31,305 nucleotides of DNA from Bacillota bacterium (GTDB lineage Bacteria > Bacillota_E > RBS10-35 > JAJYVN01), in the NCBI GenBank assembly GCA_021846605.1, contig JAJZWQ010000014.1, positions 1 to 31,305 of the forward strand. Reading direction: 5' to 3'. Below are positions 1 through 8,309 of the stretch, piece after piece. How positions within the stretch are numbered: the stretch's first letter is position 1; each line of letters opens with the position of its first letter. Position numbers and translations under genes: made by a program. The notes beneath the pieces are model-generated. The model was not told where the DNA came from. It saw nothing but the letters and a program-made list of their open reading frames with translations, and made no database searches.

Positions 1-5
1 CGGAT

Positions 6-416
6 CTAGGCGGCAAGCGCAGATTCGACATACTCGGCGCCGAAACGCATCAGACGGTCTCGATGCTCCACGGCCACGATAGCGACGGAACGGTCCGCTA
101 GCACCTTCATCAACTTGGGGCGGTGCCCGTTGAGCCCCGAGCCCACCTCCGTTACTGTGCGTACCACGGGCCAGCCTTGGCGCGTCACGAATTCGACCAC
201 ACGCGCCACCTGCCTGTCCAGGTCTGAACGCTGATCAGAGGAGGACACACGTGTATAGACGGCTACCCCTGTTGGCTCCTCCTGCGGAGGCTTCAAGATG
301 TTGATGGTGCCCGTGGGCAATTTCTCTGCTGGCACGGGCAGTTGGCCATCGCGGTACATTCGCCACGCCGCTTGGTAGCTGATGCCTTGCTCCTTCGCCC
401 ACACGCTCAACTTCAT
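6..416 (-). CDS. tnpA: IS607-family serine recombinase (TnpA), apparently cut short
   Basis: This is a serine-recombinase transposase of the IS607 type. The 136-residue product begins with a MerR-like helix-turn-helix (residues 1-25, KLSVWAKEQGISYQAAWRM). The resolvase catalytic domain follows, with the active-site block YTRVSSSDQ (54-62) and the typical VEHRDRLMRFG block (117-127). I chose the ATG at 416 because the HTH starts there; six further codons are open upstream. Complete family members are usually about 190-220 residues and carry a further helical segment after this point. Here a TAG at 6-8 stops translation just after ESALAA, where many relatives have Gln, so a CAG to TAG change is plausible. 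The rest of the element, normally including tnpB, would lie beyond the left edge. Family identity is secure; the nonsense interpretation is inference. Confidence 0.85.
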   Translation of the reverse strand: MKLSVWAKEQGISYQAAWRMYRDGQLPVPAEKLPTGTINILKPPQEEPTGVAVYTRVSSSDQRSDLDRQVARVVEFVTRQGWPVVRTVTEVGSGLNGHRPKLMKVLADRSVAIVAVEHRDRLMRFGAEYVESALAA

Positions 417-422
417 GCATTC

Positions 423-428
423 AGTATA
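423..428 (-). promoter_or_regulatory. Possible -10 box of tnpA (leaderless transcript)
   Basis: On the minus strand TATACT ends six bases before the tnpA ATG at 416. If it acts as a -10 box, transcription would start at or next to the start codon and give a leaderless mRNA. This fits the absence of any Shine-Dalgarno sequence there. No convincing -35 box is visible. Confidence 0.35.
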
Positions 429-545
429 CCACACCTATTGCTGGACGTAGATACAACTGGCCAACAGCCGGCACCCTCCCATGATGGTTCCGGCGGCCAT
501 TTCTCGCTGGGGGGCCGGTATCCCCCCGTTGCCGGCGCGACGGCG

Positions 546-566
546 GGGCAGGGGCTGTCCCTGCCC
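546..566. other. Perfect 8-bp hairpin in the gap beside the IS607 gene
   Basis: GGGCAGGG at 546-553 pairs with CCCTGCCC at 559-566 around a five-base loop. A second short inverted repeat, GTACAG/CTGTAC, lies at 601-624. The 417-698 gap has no credible gene. These structures could belong to the IS607 end or to transcript termination; neither has a T-run. Confidence 0.35.
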
Positions 567-659
567 GCGTCCCACGCTGCGGGCGCGGAGACGATTGAGT
601 GTACAGGCAGGCCGGGCGCTGTACGTTGCGGCGCGGTTGGGGCGCGCGGAAGGTTAGGT

Positions 660-700
660 GAACGGAGCGGCGCCCTGGCGGACCGGTCCGCTCTCCGTTC
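660..700 (-). terminator. Possible hairpin terminator after the GltD-like gene
   Basis: GAACGGAGCG at 660-669 can pair with CGCTCTCCGTTC at 689-700, with a two-base bulge. It overlaps the TGA of the minus-strand oxidoreductase. There is no T-run after the stem, so assignment as an intrinsic terminator is weak. Confidence 0.3.
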
Positions 701-2531
701 AGATCTGTCCCGGGCCCGCCCCGCCCGTCGCCAGCCCGGCGGGCTGGGCGCCCCCGGCCTTCTGGCGCAAAAGGTAGTCCCCGATGGCGTCGGCAGCCAG
801 GCGCCCGTCGCGGATGGCGTGCACCACGGTGTAGGCGCCGCGCACCAGGTCGCCGCCGGCGAACACCCCGGGGAGGTCGGTGGCGCCGCCCTCGCCGTGG
901 GTGCGCACGGTACCGTCTGGTTTGAGGATCTCGGGGTGCCCGAGGTCGACGCCGTGCACGGAGTAGCCGATGGCCAGCAGGATCGTGTCGCAGGGGAGTT
1001 CGTACTCGCTGCCCGGGATCGGCTCCGGTCGCAGCCGCCCGCTGGCGTCCCGGCCCTCCAGGCGCATCCGCACCAGGCGCGCGGCCCGCACGTGGCCGTG
1101 CCCGTCGTCCAGGAACTCCACCGGATTCACCAGGTATTCGAAGTGGACGCCCTCCTCCTCGGAGTGCTCGATCTCGATGTCGCGCGAGGGACTCTGCCGG
1201 CGGGTCCGCCGGTAGACGACGCGCACATCTTCCGCGCCCAGGCGCCGGGCGCTGCGCGCCGCGTCCATCGACGTGTTGCCCGCTCCGATGACCAGCACCC
1301 GGCGGCCGAGTTCGGGCCGCCGCACCGTCGATCCCGGTATCAGCGCCCGCTTGGCATTGGTGAGGAAGGCCTGCGCCGTCAGCACGCCCTGCAGGTCCTC
1401 GCCCGCAACCCCCAAACGGCGGGGCTCCTCCGCCCCGATCCCCACGAAGACCGCGCCGAAGTCCTGGCGCACCTGCTCGAGGTCGAGGTTGCGACCCAAC
1501 TGCGCTCCGAAGCGAAATTCGACACCCTGGCCGCGGATGCGCTCGATCTCGCGCTCGACCACCTCCTGGGGGAGGACGAACTCCGGGATGCCGTCGGTCA
1601 GGACCCCGCCCGCGTAGTCCTTGGAGTCAAAGATGACGACGGCGGCGCCCCGGCGGCTGAGCAGGTCGGCGCAGGCCAGCCCGGCGGGTCCAGACCCCAC
1701 GACCGCCGCGCGGAGGCCGGAAAGTCCGGTGTCTTCGGGCGGGGAGTCCTCGGGCATGTACCCGGGGACCACGGCCGCTCCCAGCACCCGGGCCGCCTCC
1801 CTGTCGGTGTAGTACCCGGGGACGGCCGCGCCCCCGTACGCCTCCACCGCGGCCGCGTAGGGGGAGACGTCCGGCCGGGTGTACGCGGACGCGCCCTGGG
1901 CCCGCTCCTCGGCGCGCCGCTGCGCCCACAGGCGGTCGAACTCGGCGCGCCGGTGCAGGGCGAAGTCCCCGATGAAGCGCTCCACGGCGCCGATGCGCAC
2001 GCCCTGGCCGTTGGCGTTCAGCACGCACCAACCCTCGCACTGCTCCTCCCAGTTGCATACGCGTCCGGTGCAGGAGGGGAGGGCGTTCTTTTCAAAGTCG
2101 GACACGGCCGCATCCAGCGTGCGCCCGTCCACGACCAGTGCCAGGAACGTCGGGATGGGGTTGTTGTTGGGGCAGCCGGAGATGCAGGTGGGGTGACTGC
2201 ACAGGATGCAGCGTGCCGCTTCCGCGCGCGCCTCCTCTTCGCTCAGGTATCCGGCGGCCACCTCGGAAAAGCCGCCGCGTTCGGCGACAGGACGGTAGTG
2301 CACGGGTGTCATCCGCCACTGGTCGACATGCGCAAAGCCGCGCTCCGCCATGCTGTTCTGGAGGGTCCCCTTGACCAGGGCCGGCCCGTCCTCCCGCCGC
2401 CGCCACCAGTTGTCGCCCGATCCCGGCGCGCCACCCCCAGCATCGGGTGCGGTCTGCGGGCCGTCCGTCCCCGGACGCCCTCCGCCCGTCCCGGTCTGGT
2501 CCACCACCGCGGACTTGTCCGCCTCCGGCAT
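699..2531 (-). CDS. GltD-like FAD/NAD(P)-dependent Fe-S oxidoreductase
   Basis: A 610-residue flavoprotein of the family containing the glutamate synthase small subunit and the N-terminal half of dihydropyrimidine dehydrogenase. These proteins pass electrons from NAD(P)H through FAD and [4Fe-4S] clusters to a partner. Two cysteine clusters lie at the front: C108-x2-C111-x4-C116-x3-C120, and C154-x4-C159-x5-C165-x3-C169. The first dinucleotide fold follows (VVGSGPAGLA, about 277-286), then the second (VLVIGAGNTSMD), and the C-terminal FAD motif GVFAGGDLVRGAYTVVHAIRDG. About 70 residues separate the Fe-S domain from the first Rossmann fold, more than in GltD. The ATG at 2531 has GGGAGG about 10 bases upstream; the open frame continues to 2618 but that part is low complexity. 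No gltB or other partner is in the window, so the substrate is unknown. Fold confident, function not. Confidence 0.85.
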   Translation of the reverse strand: MPEADKSAVVDQTGTGGGRPGTDGPQTAPDAGGGAPGSGDNWWRRREDGPALVKGTLQNSMAERGFAHVDQWRMTPVHYRPVAERGGFSEVAAGYLSEEEARAEAARCILCSHPTCISGCPNNNPIPTFLALVVDGRTLDAAVSDFEKNALPSCTGRVCNWEEQCEGWCVLNANGQGVRIGAVERFIGDFALHRRAEFDRLWAQRRAEERAQGASAYTRPDVSPYAAAVEAYGGAAVPGYYTDREAARVLGAAVVPGYMPEDSPPEDTGLSGLRAAVVGSGPAGLACADLLSRRGAAVVIFDSKDYAGGVLTDGIPEFVLPQEVVEREIERIRGQGVEFRFGAQLGRNLDLEQVRQDFGAVFVGIGAEEPRRLGVAGEDLQGVLTAQAFLTNAKRALIPGSTVRRPELGRRVLVIGAGNTSMDAARSARRLGAEDVRVVYRRTRRQSPSRDIEIEHSEEEGVHFEYLVNPVEFLDDGHGHVRAARLVRMRLEGRDASGRLRPEPIPGSEYELPCDTILLAIGYSVHGVDLGHPEILKPDGTVRTHGEGGATDLPGVFAGGDLVRGAYTVVHAIRDGRLAADAIGDYLLRQKAGGAQPAGLATGGAGPGQI

Positions 2532-2667
2532 GCCGCACCATCCTCCCTGCCGCCATCTGTTGTCTGGCCCAGGGCGGGCCGGACTATGCATCGCGGCGGC
2601 CGCCCGGCTCTCCCGCACCCCGGGACCGGCTTGCGCCTACCCGCATGGCTGCGCACAATCCGGAAGG

Positions 2668-3006
2668 GTGGGAAAGGGGGCGCCGATCACGGACGACGGG
2701 ATTCCGGCCCCGGTCGCCGCGGTGTGCCGGTCGGCCGCGGTGGTGGCGGCGCTGGAGGATGTGTTCGTCCGCAACCGGCACACACAGGACGAGGAGTCCG
2801 CCGCCCCGCGCGCGCTGGCCGAGGTGGCCGTCCGCACGCTGCTGGACCCGGACAACTGTGCCTTGGCGGACATCGGGGGACTGCGGCTCCATCTGACGGT
2901 TCCTGACGCGGATTACGGAGGCCCCGCCGAGATCTACGTGGCGGCCTGGGACGACGCGGCCGAGGTCTGGCGGGGGGTCGCCCACATTCCCCTGGCGGTG
3001 GACTGA
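2668..3006 (+). CDS. Small conserved-looking protein of unknown function
   Basis: About 112 residues if started at GTG 2668. I do not recognise the family. Codon use has the same strong G/C third-position bias as neighbouring genes, which supports coding. The protein has an Ala-rich helical first half (VAALEDVFVRNRHTQDEE, then ALAEVAVRTLLD) and a strand-rich second half (LRLHLTVPDADYGGPAEIYVAAWDD) ending IPLAVD. There are no membrane segments, signal peptide or cysteine motif. The start is uncertain: GTG 2668 has only a weak GGAA upstream. The G-rich GGAAAGGGGG at 2671-2680 is well placed for an unusual ATC at 2686, and GTG 2722 is a third option. It is divergent from the GltD-like gene and convergent with the carboxypeptidase gene, 18 bases from its end. 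Confidence 0.6.
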   Translation: MGKGAPITDDGIPAPVAAVCRSAAVVAALEDVFVRNRHTQDEESAAPRALAEVAVRTLLDPDNCALADIGGLRLHLTVPDADYGGPAEIYVAAWDDAAEVWRGVAHIPLAVD

Positions 3007-3024
3007 CCCGCCGAGTGCCTCCGC

Positions 3025-5235
3025 TCAGCGCAGCAGGGCGTTGAAGAACAGCGGCAGTGTCGACCAGGACTGGGCGCGGAAAAAGGGACTGAAGGCGAAC
3101 AGGGTGCAGCGGCCCCTTCCCCAGGGCACCTCCGCCACAGCCGCGGTGCCGTCCAGCCGGTCCAGCCCCGCGCCGCTGCCCATGGGGGCGGGGACCGCGG
3201 CGAAGCGGGCGGTGGCGTGGGCGTCGGCGTGCAGGACGGCGCGGCCCCGGTACATGGCCCACACCGGGGCATCGGCCCGGACGCCGAAGGTCAAGGCGGG
3301 GAGGCGCACCGCGACCAGGCTTCCCGGGCTGACGGTGTCGCCTGGTCCCGGCGGGCTGGCCTCCAGGGGCAGGGACAGCGCGACCTCCGTCCACGCGGCG
3401 GCGTCTTCGATCGCCACCAGGTGTCCGCCGCGCGCCACAAACGCCCGCAGGGCCTCCACCCCGGCCTCTCCCAGCCCTCCGCGGAAGGACCGGGGCCAAT
3501 ACGGCAACTGGCCGCCGTGCACCAACTCCCGCCCACGGATCGCCGGCAACACCAGATGGGTGACCCAGTCCGGCAGGCCGTGCTGCTGGAGCAGGCGATC
3601 GCCGGCCTCGGCCAACTCCACCCCGAAGCGGCGGCAGAGGTAACGGATCCAGCCGGCGTCGTCTCCCGCGGTCCACCCCGCGTAGAGCGCCACCCATGGC
3701 GGCCGCAGGGGTCGGCGGTCCGTGGCGGGGAAGTGCTCGGCGCCCTCCGCCGACAGAAATCCACCCGCCGGCGGCCCACCTCGTGTTCCGGGCTCCAGGC
3801 GCCACACCGGCTCGCCGGCGGCCAAGCGCCGCAGCGCCCGGGCGTACCCGCGGGCGTCCGCCGCCCACGCCGGGCCCGGGTCGGGGGCGGGCGGGGCCGG
3901 GATCTCGGCCCCCGGGCCGAGGGCCCGCACCCCCGCCAGGGCGGGGAGCAGGTGTGCTGTGACGTCATAGGGGGCCTGGCCGCCGGTCGGGTAGGGCGCG
4001 TCGGACAGCAGGGCATCGGCCCAGCGGCCCCAAGGTTGGGCCCGCGGCACCGTCCAGCCGCGGGCGTCGCGCCGCAACTCGAGCCCACCACACCGCAGTG
4101 TGGTGATCACCTCGCGCAGGGCGCGGGGGTCGCTCTGAACGGCGGGGATATGGTACGCCTCGGGGCGCCGGCCCGCGTCGGCGCTCTCGGCCAGCACCTC
4201 GGCCTGCCAGCGTATCCATGCCGGGGCCGAGCGGGCCACCAAGTCCAGGCAGGCCCAGGTGGCGGCCTCCTGGTAGCGCAGAACGTCGCGAGCGTCCCAT
4301 GGCCCCCCCGGCCAGGGCAGGGGCTGGGCCCCCGTGGCCTCCCGGGGGTCGAAGCCGGCGCGCCGCCGCGGGACCGTTCCCGACCGCGCCGTGCCCGGCG
4401 GGGGCGCGGTCGCGGTCTCGCAAAGGATGCGCACGGCGCCGTGATAGAACGGGTAGCCGCGGGCTGGGGAATAGGCGTCGAAGAGGACGCCGGTGGCCAC
4501 GCCGGCCAACCCCGCCGCGGTGAGCCGCCGGGCGATGGCCCGGCCCAGCCGGCCGGCGCGCGTGACCACCGCCCGGGAGGCGTGCGGCTCGTCTGGCGGC
4601 GCATACGGAGGCAGGAACATGCGGGGCCCGTCCGGCCACATCTCGTGCATATCCATCACGACCTGGGGCTGGTAGCGGTGCAGCACGCGGGCCGCCACCG
4701 CGCGTACCTCGGGCTGGGTCTGCAGGATCCAGTCGCGGTTGAGGTCGTGATCCGCCCAGCGCCGGGCCCCTCCAGGCGGAGGCCCCCCACCGCCGCGTGT
4801 CCACGCGCAGACGCGGTCCAGCCCGTCGGGGTCCACGGCCGGGACCAGGATCACCACCAGCCGCGCCAGCACCCGCTGCACGGTTGGGACATCGCTGGTG
4901 GCCAGGGTATGGGCCAGCAGGGCCGAGCCCTGCGCGGCGGCGCTCTCGACGGCGTGAATGCCCCCAAGGCGGACGACGATGCCGAAGGGCGCGCGGGGGG
5001 TGCGCGGGCCGGTGGCGGGCGCGGACAGGCGCTCCAGCGCGTCCAGGTGCTGCGGCCGCCCGACGGCCAGGGCGATCAGGGGCCGCCCCTCGCTGCTGGC
5101 GCCGAGGGGCAGCATCCGGACGCGGGGGCTGTGGGCGGCGAGCAGCGAGAAATAGGCCGCCAGAGATGCCCAATCCGCCAGACGCTCGGCGCCGGGCAAA
5201 AAGCCGAGGAACCGCTGCGGATCGGGGATCTCCAC
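3025..5235 (-). CDS. M14-family zinc carboxypeptidase with C-terminal accessory domain
   Basis: A 736-residue metallopeptidase-like protein. The M14 domain fills about the first 280 residues. Zinc ligands H94 and E97 lie in GGIHAVESAA, substrate-binding N166-R167 in DLNRDW, the third zinc ligand H197 in VMDMHEMW, and the catalytic Glu E273 in RILCETA, so the active site is complete. The C-terminal 450 residues end in a segment (AFVARGGHLVAIEDAAAW) resembling the glutamine-amidotransferase-like domain appended to some large M14 enzymes. I chose GTG 5235 because AGGAGG sits nine bases upstream and homology begins there; a longer frame to 5652 is Gly/Pro/Arg-rich and would run into the divergent gene. 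No clear signal peptide follows this start, so location is uncertain. The substrate cannot be read from sequence. Confidence 0.85.
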   Translation of the reverse strand: MEIPDPQRFLGFLPGAERLADWASLAAYFSLLAAHSPRVRMLPLGASSEGRPLIALAVGRPQHLDALERLSAPATGPRTPRAPFGIVVRLGGIHAVESAAAQGSALLAHTLATSDVPTVQRVLARLVVILVPAVDPDGLDRVCAWTRGGGGPPPGGARRWADHDLNRDWILQTQPEVRAVAARVLHRYQPQVVMDMHEMWPDGPRMFLPPYAPPDEPHASRAVVTRAGRLGRAIARRLTAAGLAGVATGVLFDAYSPARGYPFYHGAVRILCETATAPPPGTARSGTVPRRRAGFDPREATGAQPLPWPGGPWDARDVLRYQEAATWACLDLVARSAPAWIRWQAEVLAESADAGRRPEAYHIPAVQSDPRALREVITTLRCGGLELRRDARGWTVPRAQPWGRWADALLSDAPYPTGGQAPYDVTAHLLPALAGVRALGPGAEIPAPPAPDPGPAWAADARGYARALRRLAAGEPVWRLEPGTRGGPPAGGFLSAEGAEHFPATDRRPLRPPWVALYAGWTAGDDAGWIRYLCRRFGVELAEAGDRLLQQHGLPDWVTHLVLPAIRGRELVHGGQLPYWPRSFRGGLGEAGVEALRAFVARGGHLVAIEDAAAWTEVALSLPLEASPPGPGDTVSPGSLVAVRLPALTFGVRADAPVWAMYRGRAVLHADAHATARFAAVPAPMGSGAGLDRLDGTAAVAEVPWGRGRCTLFAFSPFFRAQSWSTLPLFFNALLR

Positions 5236-5476
5236 TGGCCGCCCCCTCCTGCGCATCCTACCCGCCGCGGGCTGGGGGGGCCGTCTGCCCGTCGCCTCCG
5301 CGCCCGGCCCAGGCCTGGCCGTGCCGCCCGGGGGTTTGTACCGCGCTCCGCAGGCTTCCCTTCCCCGGAAGATTCCCCTGCAACCGCCATTCGACGCGGA
5401 CGACGGCCGTTCGGGCCATTTGGGCATAGCGCCCCGCCTCGGACGGAATGCTCGGAGGGCCGGAGGTGATCGTTCG

Positions 5477-6949
5477 ATGGACGGCCCCGCGGGCCGCGGT
5501 GGACGCACACCGCGCGGTTCAGGCGCGGCGCCAGCGGATTTCGCCCCCAGCCATCCCTGGCTGACCGGTTCCGCCCAGCAGGCAGACAGTGCCGGAGGGC
5601 GAAAACCAACGCCCGGACGCCAGCCCCGCAGGGGGTCGGCAAAGGGGGACACGCGCTTGACAGGGGAGGCCGCCGGCGACGCCGTCTTCGCCGTGCTGTG
5701 CTTCGAGGGCCCGGACCGCTATTCCCTGGCGGGGGGGCTCGGTTCGCGCATCGCGGGCCTCACCGAGGCCCTGGCGGCCGCGGGCGCCGAGACCCACCTG
5801 TACTTCGTGGGGGATCCCGACGCTCCCGGGGTCGAGCGCCGACAGGACGGCCGGCTCACGCTGCACCGCTGGAGCCAGTGGGTCAGCCGCTACTATCCCC
5901 AGGGGGTGTACCACGGGGAGAACGAGAAACTCTTCGATTACAACGAGACGGTCCCCTGGAGCGTGCTGGACGAGGTCGTGCGCCCCGCGGCGCAGGCCTC
6001 CAGGCATGTGTACCTGTTGGCCGAGGACTGGCACACCGCCGAGGTGATGTGCCGCTGTTCGGACATCCTGCACGGCAGCGGGTTGCGGGGAGAGGCCACC
6101 CTGTTGTGGAACGCCAACAACCCCATGGGGTTCGATCACATCAACTGGGGCCGGCTGGCGTTTGTCAGCAACCTCACCACGGTCAGCCGATATATGAAGC
6201 ACTACATGTGGGGCCTGGGACAGAACCCGCTGGTCATCCCCAACGGGATCCCGGCGGCCCTTTTGGCACCGGTGCCCCCCGAGGACCCCGCCGCCCTGCG
6301 CCAGGCACTGGGCGCCGGCCCCGGGGCCCCGGTGCTGGTGAAGGTGGCGCGATGGGATCCGGACAAGCGCTGGGTGATGGCCGTCCACGCCGTCGCCCAG
6401 ATGCGGGCCCAGGGGACGCGCGTCCGGCTCCTGGCCAAGGGGGGCATCGAACCACACCAGGCCGAGGTCTTCGGGCTGGCGCATCACCTCGGGCTGCAGG
6501 TGGCCGACGCCCAGGTGCCGGAGAACGGCGGGGTCGGGGATCTGGCCTCCGCCCTCGGGGCGGCCGCGGGGGCCGATGTGATCAACGTGCGGGGGTTTCT
6601 GCGTCCGGAATTGCTGCAGGCCCTGTATGCGGCCGCCGATGCCGTCCTGGCGAACAGCGGGATGGAGCCGTTCGGGCTGGTGGGCCTGGAGGCCATGGCT
6701 GCGGGGGGGCTTGTCTTCACGGGGGCAACCGGTGAGGATTACGCTCGGGACCTGCAGAATGCACTGGTTCTCGAGACCGACGACGCGGGGGAGGTTGTCC
6801 GGTACTGGCGGCAGATCGAGGGAAGGCCGGAACTCGGGGCGCGCATCCGGGCTCGCGCCCGGGAGACGGCCGCCGAGTACGCCTGGCCGGCCGTGATCGA
6901 GGTCCTGATGCACCGCCTCGATTATCTCGCCCACAACGCCGGGAAGTAG
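5477..6949 (+). CDS. GT4 glycosyltransferase, glycogen-synthase-like
   Basis: A retaining GT-B glycosyltransferase, probably building an alpha-glucan. The first Rossmann domain opens with FAVLCFEGP and SLAGGLGSRIAGL, resembling the KxGGL region of glycogen synthases but without the Lys. Further on are WNANNPMG, TTVSRYMK, the nucleotide-sugar region VLVKVARWDPDKRW, and the family's E-x7-E block in MEPFGLVGLEAMAAGG. The catalytic part begins near 5657. Two starts are possible. ATG 5477 follows GGAGGTGATC, a ten-base perfect match to the 16S anti-Shine-Dalgarno, six bases away; it gives 490 residues with 60 disordered Gly/Pro/Arg residues first. TTG 5657 follows AAAGGGGG and gives 430. I prefer 5477 for its ribosome site. 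The adjoining GH57 gene, 22 bases on, supports a polyglucan role. Confidence 0.8.
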   Translation: MDGPAGRGGRTPRGSGAAPADFAPSHPWLTGSAQQADSAGGRKPTPGRQPRRGSAKGDTRLTGEAAGDAVFAVLCFEGPDRYSLAGGLGSRIAGLTEALAAAGAETHLYFVGDPDAPGVERRQDGRLTLHRWSQWVSRYYPQGVYHGENEKLFDYNETVPWSVLDEVVRPAAQASRHVYLLAEDWHTAEVMCRCSDILHGSGLRGEATLLWNANNPMGFDHINWGRLAFVSNLTTVSRYMKHYMWGLGQNPLVIPNGIPAALLAPVPPEDPAALRQALGAGPGAPVLVKVARWDPDKRWVMAVHAVAQMRAQGTRVRLLAKGGIEPHQAEVFGLAHHLGLQVADAQVPENGGVGDLASALGAAAGADVINVRGFLRPELLQALYAAADAVLANSGMEPFGLVGLEAMAAGGLVFTGATGEDYARDLQNALVLETDDAGEVVRYWRQIEGRPELGARIRARARETAAEYAWPAVIEVLMHRLDYLAHNAGK

Positions 6950-6971
6950 TGGGCGCCGGGGGGGGTCGGGC

Positions 6972-8210
6972 ATGGCCAGGTTTGTTGTCCTGTACACGGT
7001 GGTCCACCAACCGCATCGCCTGAAGCTGCCGGCGCAGCCCATCCCACACGGGGCGACGCCCGCGGACATCGAGCGCTGCCTGTTCGACAGCGCCATGGAC
7101 CACCGCTACTTCCTGCAGGTGGCGGAGAAGTGCTACCGGCCCGCCGTGGAATGCTTCCGGCGGCTGGTGGACGCGGGGATGAAGCTGAACGTCGGTTTCT
7201 CGGAGAGCGCCCTGGACCAGATGGGGGCATGGGATCCGGCCCTTTTGGGCCGGTTCAAGGACCTCGTGCGTCAGCCGGGCGTGGAGTTGGTGGGGGTCGA
7301 GCCGGAGCACAGCTTCATCTTTTACCTGGATGTTCAGCGCTTCATCGACGGGATGCGCGCCTATCGGGAGCGGTTGGAGAAAGGCTTCGGGGTGCCGGTG
7401 CGCGTCACGGACACGACCGAGATGTTCATGTCCGACGACCTGTATTGCGCGCTGGCCAAGGCGGGGTACCGCGCGGGCCTGCTCGACGGCCGTCCCTGGG
7501 TCATGGGCTGGCGGCAGAGCACCCACCTCTACCACCACGGGCTGCCGGTCCACCTGCTGTGCCGGCACACCGAGCTGAGCGACGACGTGGGCTACCGGTT
7601 CTCCAACCGCAACTGGAGCGGCTTTCCCCTCATGGCCGACCGCTACGCGGACTGGCTGGCCTGGGCGGAGGGGGACTTCGTCTTCATCGGCTGGGACTTC
7701 GAAACCTTCGGTGAACATCATTGGGCGGACAGCGGCATCTTCGACTTTCTCAGCGCCCTCCCCGGGGAGTTGGAGCGGCGCGGCGTGCAGTTCCTGACGG
7801 CCAGCGAGGCCGTGGAACGGTTTGCGCCCCAGTCCCACGACCTGCCCCTTCCAGCGTTCCCCACGACATGGGCGGGCGATGGCGGTGTGCAGTTCTTCCT
7901 GGGGAATCCGGTGCAGCAGGCCCTGTTCCAGCTCATGCACCACGCCTACAACAAGGCGCTGCTGACCGGCAGTCCCGAGTTGACGGAGTTGGCGGTCAAG
8001 CTGACGCAGTCCGACGTGCTGCACCTCATGCAGTGGTTCGGACGGGCCGACGACCAGGCGGCGGTGTCCGCCTACTTCACCCCCCGTGAGTGGTGGTCGT
8101 TGGGCCCCAACGGCATCGTCTGGGAGGCCCAGGAGGTGTACAAGAACTTCATCCGGGCCTGCGACCCCCTGGCGCGGGCGGCCCTGGGAGGACGCGCGCC
8201 GGAGGCGTAG
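6972..8210 (+). CDS. GH57-family glycoside hydrolase (alpha-amylase-type)
   Basis: A 412-residue cytoplasmic glycoside hydrolase family 57 enzyme, acting on alpha-glucans by hydrolysis or transfer. The GH57 motifs are visible in order: VVHQPHRL (residues 11-18, the HQP motif), the nucleophile block TDTTEMFMSDDL with E150, and the acid/base block GWDFETFGEHHW (240-251) with D242. There is no signal peptide. The gene follows the GT4 gene by 22 bases and is probably co-transcribed. Synthase-like GT plus GH57 pairs are known from archaea and deep-branching bacteria in glycogen metabolism. ATG 6972 has a G-run about six bases upstream. Exact specificity (amylase, branching or 4-alpha-glucanotransferase activity) cannot be told from motifs alone. 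Confidence 0.88.
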   Translation: MARFVVLYTVVHQPHRLKLPAQPIPHGATPADIERCLFDSAMDHRYFLQVAEKCYRPAVECFRRLVDAGMKLNVGFSESALDQMGAWDPALLGRFKDLVRQPGVELVGVEPEHSFIFYLDVQRFIDGMRAYRERLEKGFGVPVRVTDTTEMFMSDDLYCALAKAGYRAGLLDGRPWVMGWRQSTHLYHHGLPVHLLCRHTELSDDVGYRFSNRNWSGFPLMADRYADWLAWAEGDFVFIGWDFETFGEHHWADSGIFDFLSALPGELERRGVQFLTASEAVERFAPQSHDLPLPAFPTTWAGDGGVQFFLGNPVQQALFQLMHHAYNKALLTGSPELTELAVKLTQSDVLHLMQWFGRADDQAAVSAYFTPREWWSLGPNGIVWEAQEVYKNFIRACDPLARAALGGRAPEA

Positions 8211-8309
8211 CCGCCGCCGGATGCCGTGGGCTGGTGGTGGGCACGACGGACGGTCGGGACGTGGACGGGCAGGCACGGTGGCGCGGTCCGGAATGCGGTG
8301 CCCGCGCGC

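Noticed and set aside
342..2906. Plus-strand open frame of about 850 codons opposite the GltD-like gene
   Set aside because: It is antisense to a protein with clear Fe-S and dinucleotide motifs. Only a different plus-strand frame, at its far end (2668-3006), has a plausible coding signal.
3217..5469. Plus-strand open frame opposite the carboxypeptidase
   Set aside because: It is antisense to an intact M14 active site; its sequence is low-complexity Gly/Arg/Pro without domains.
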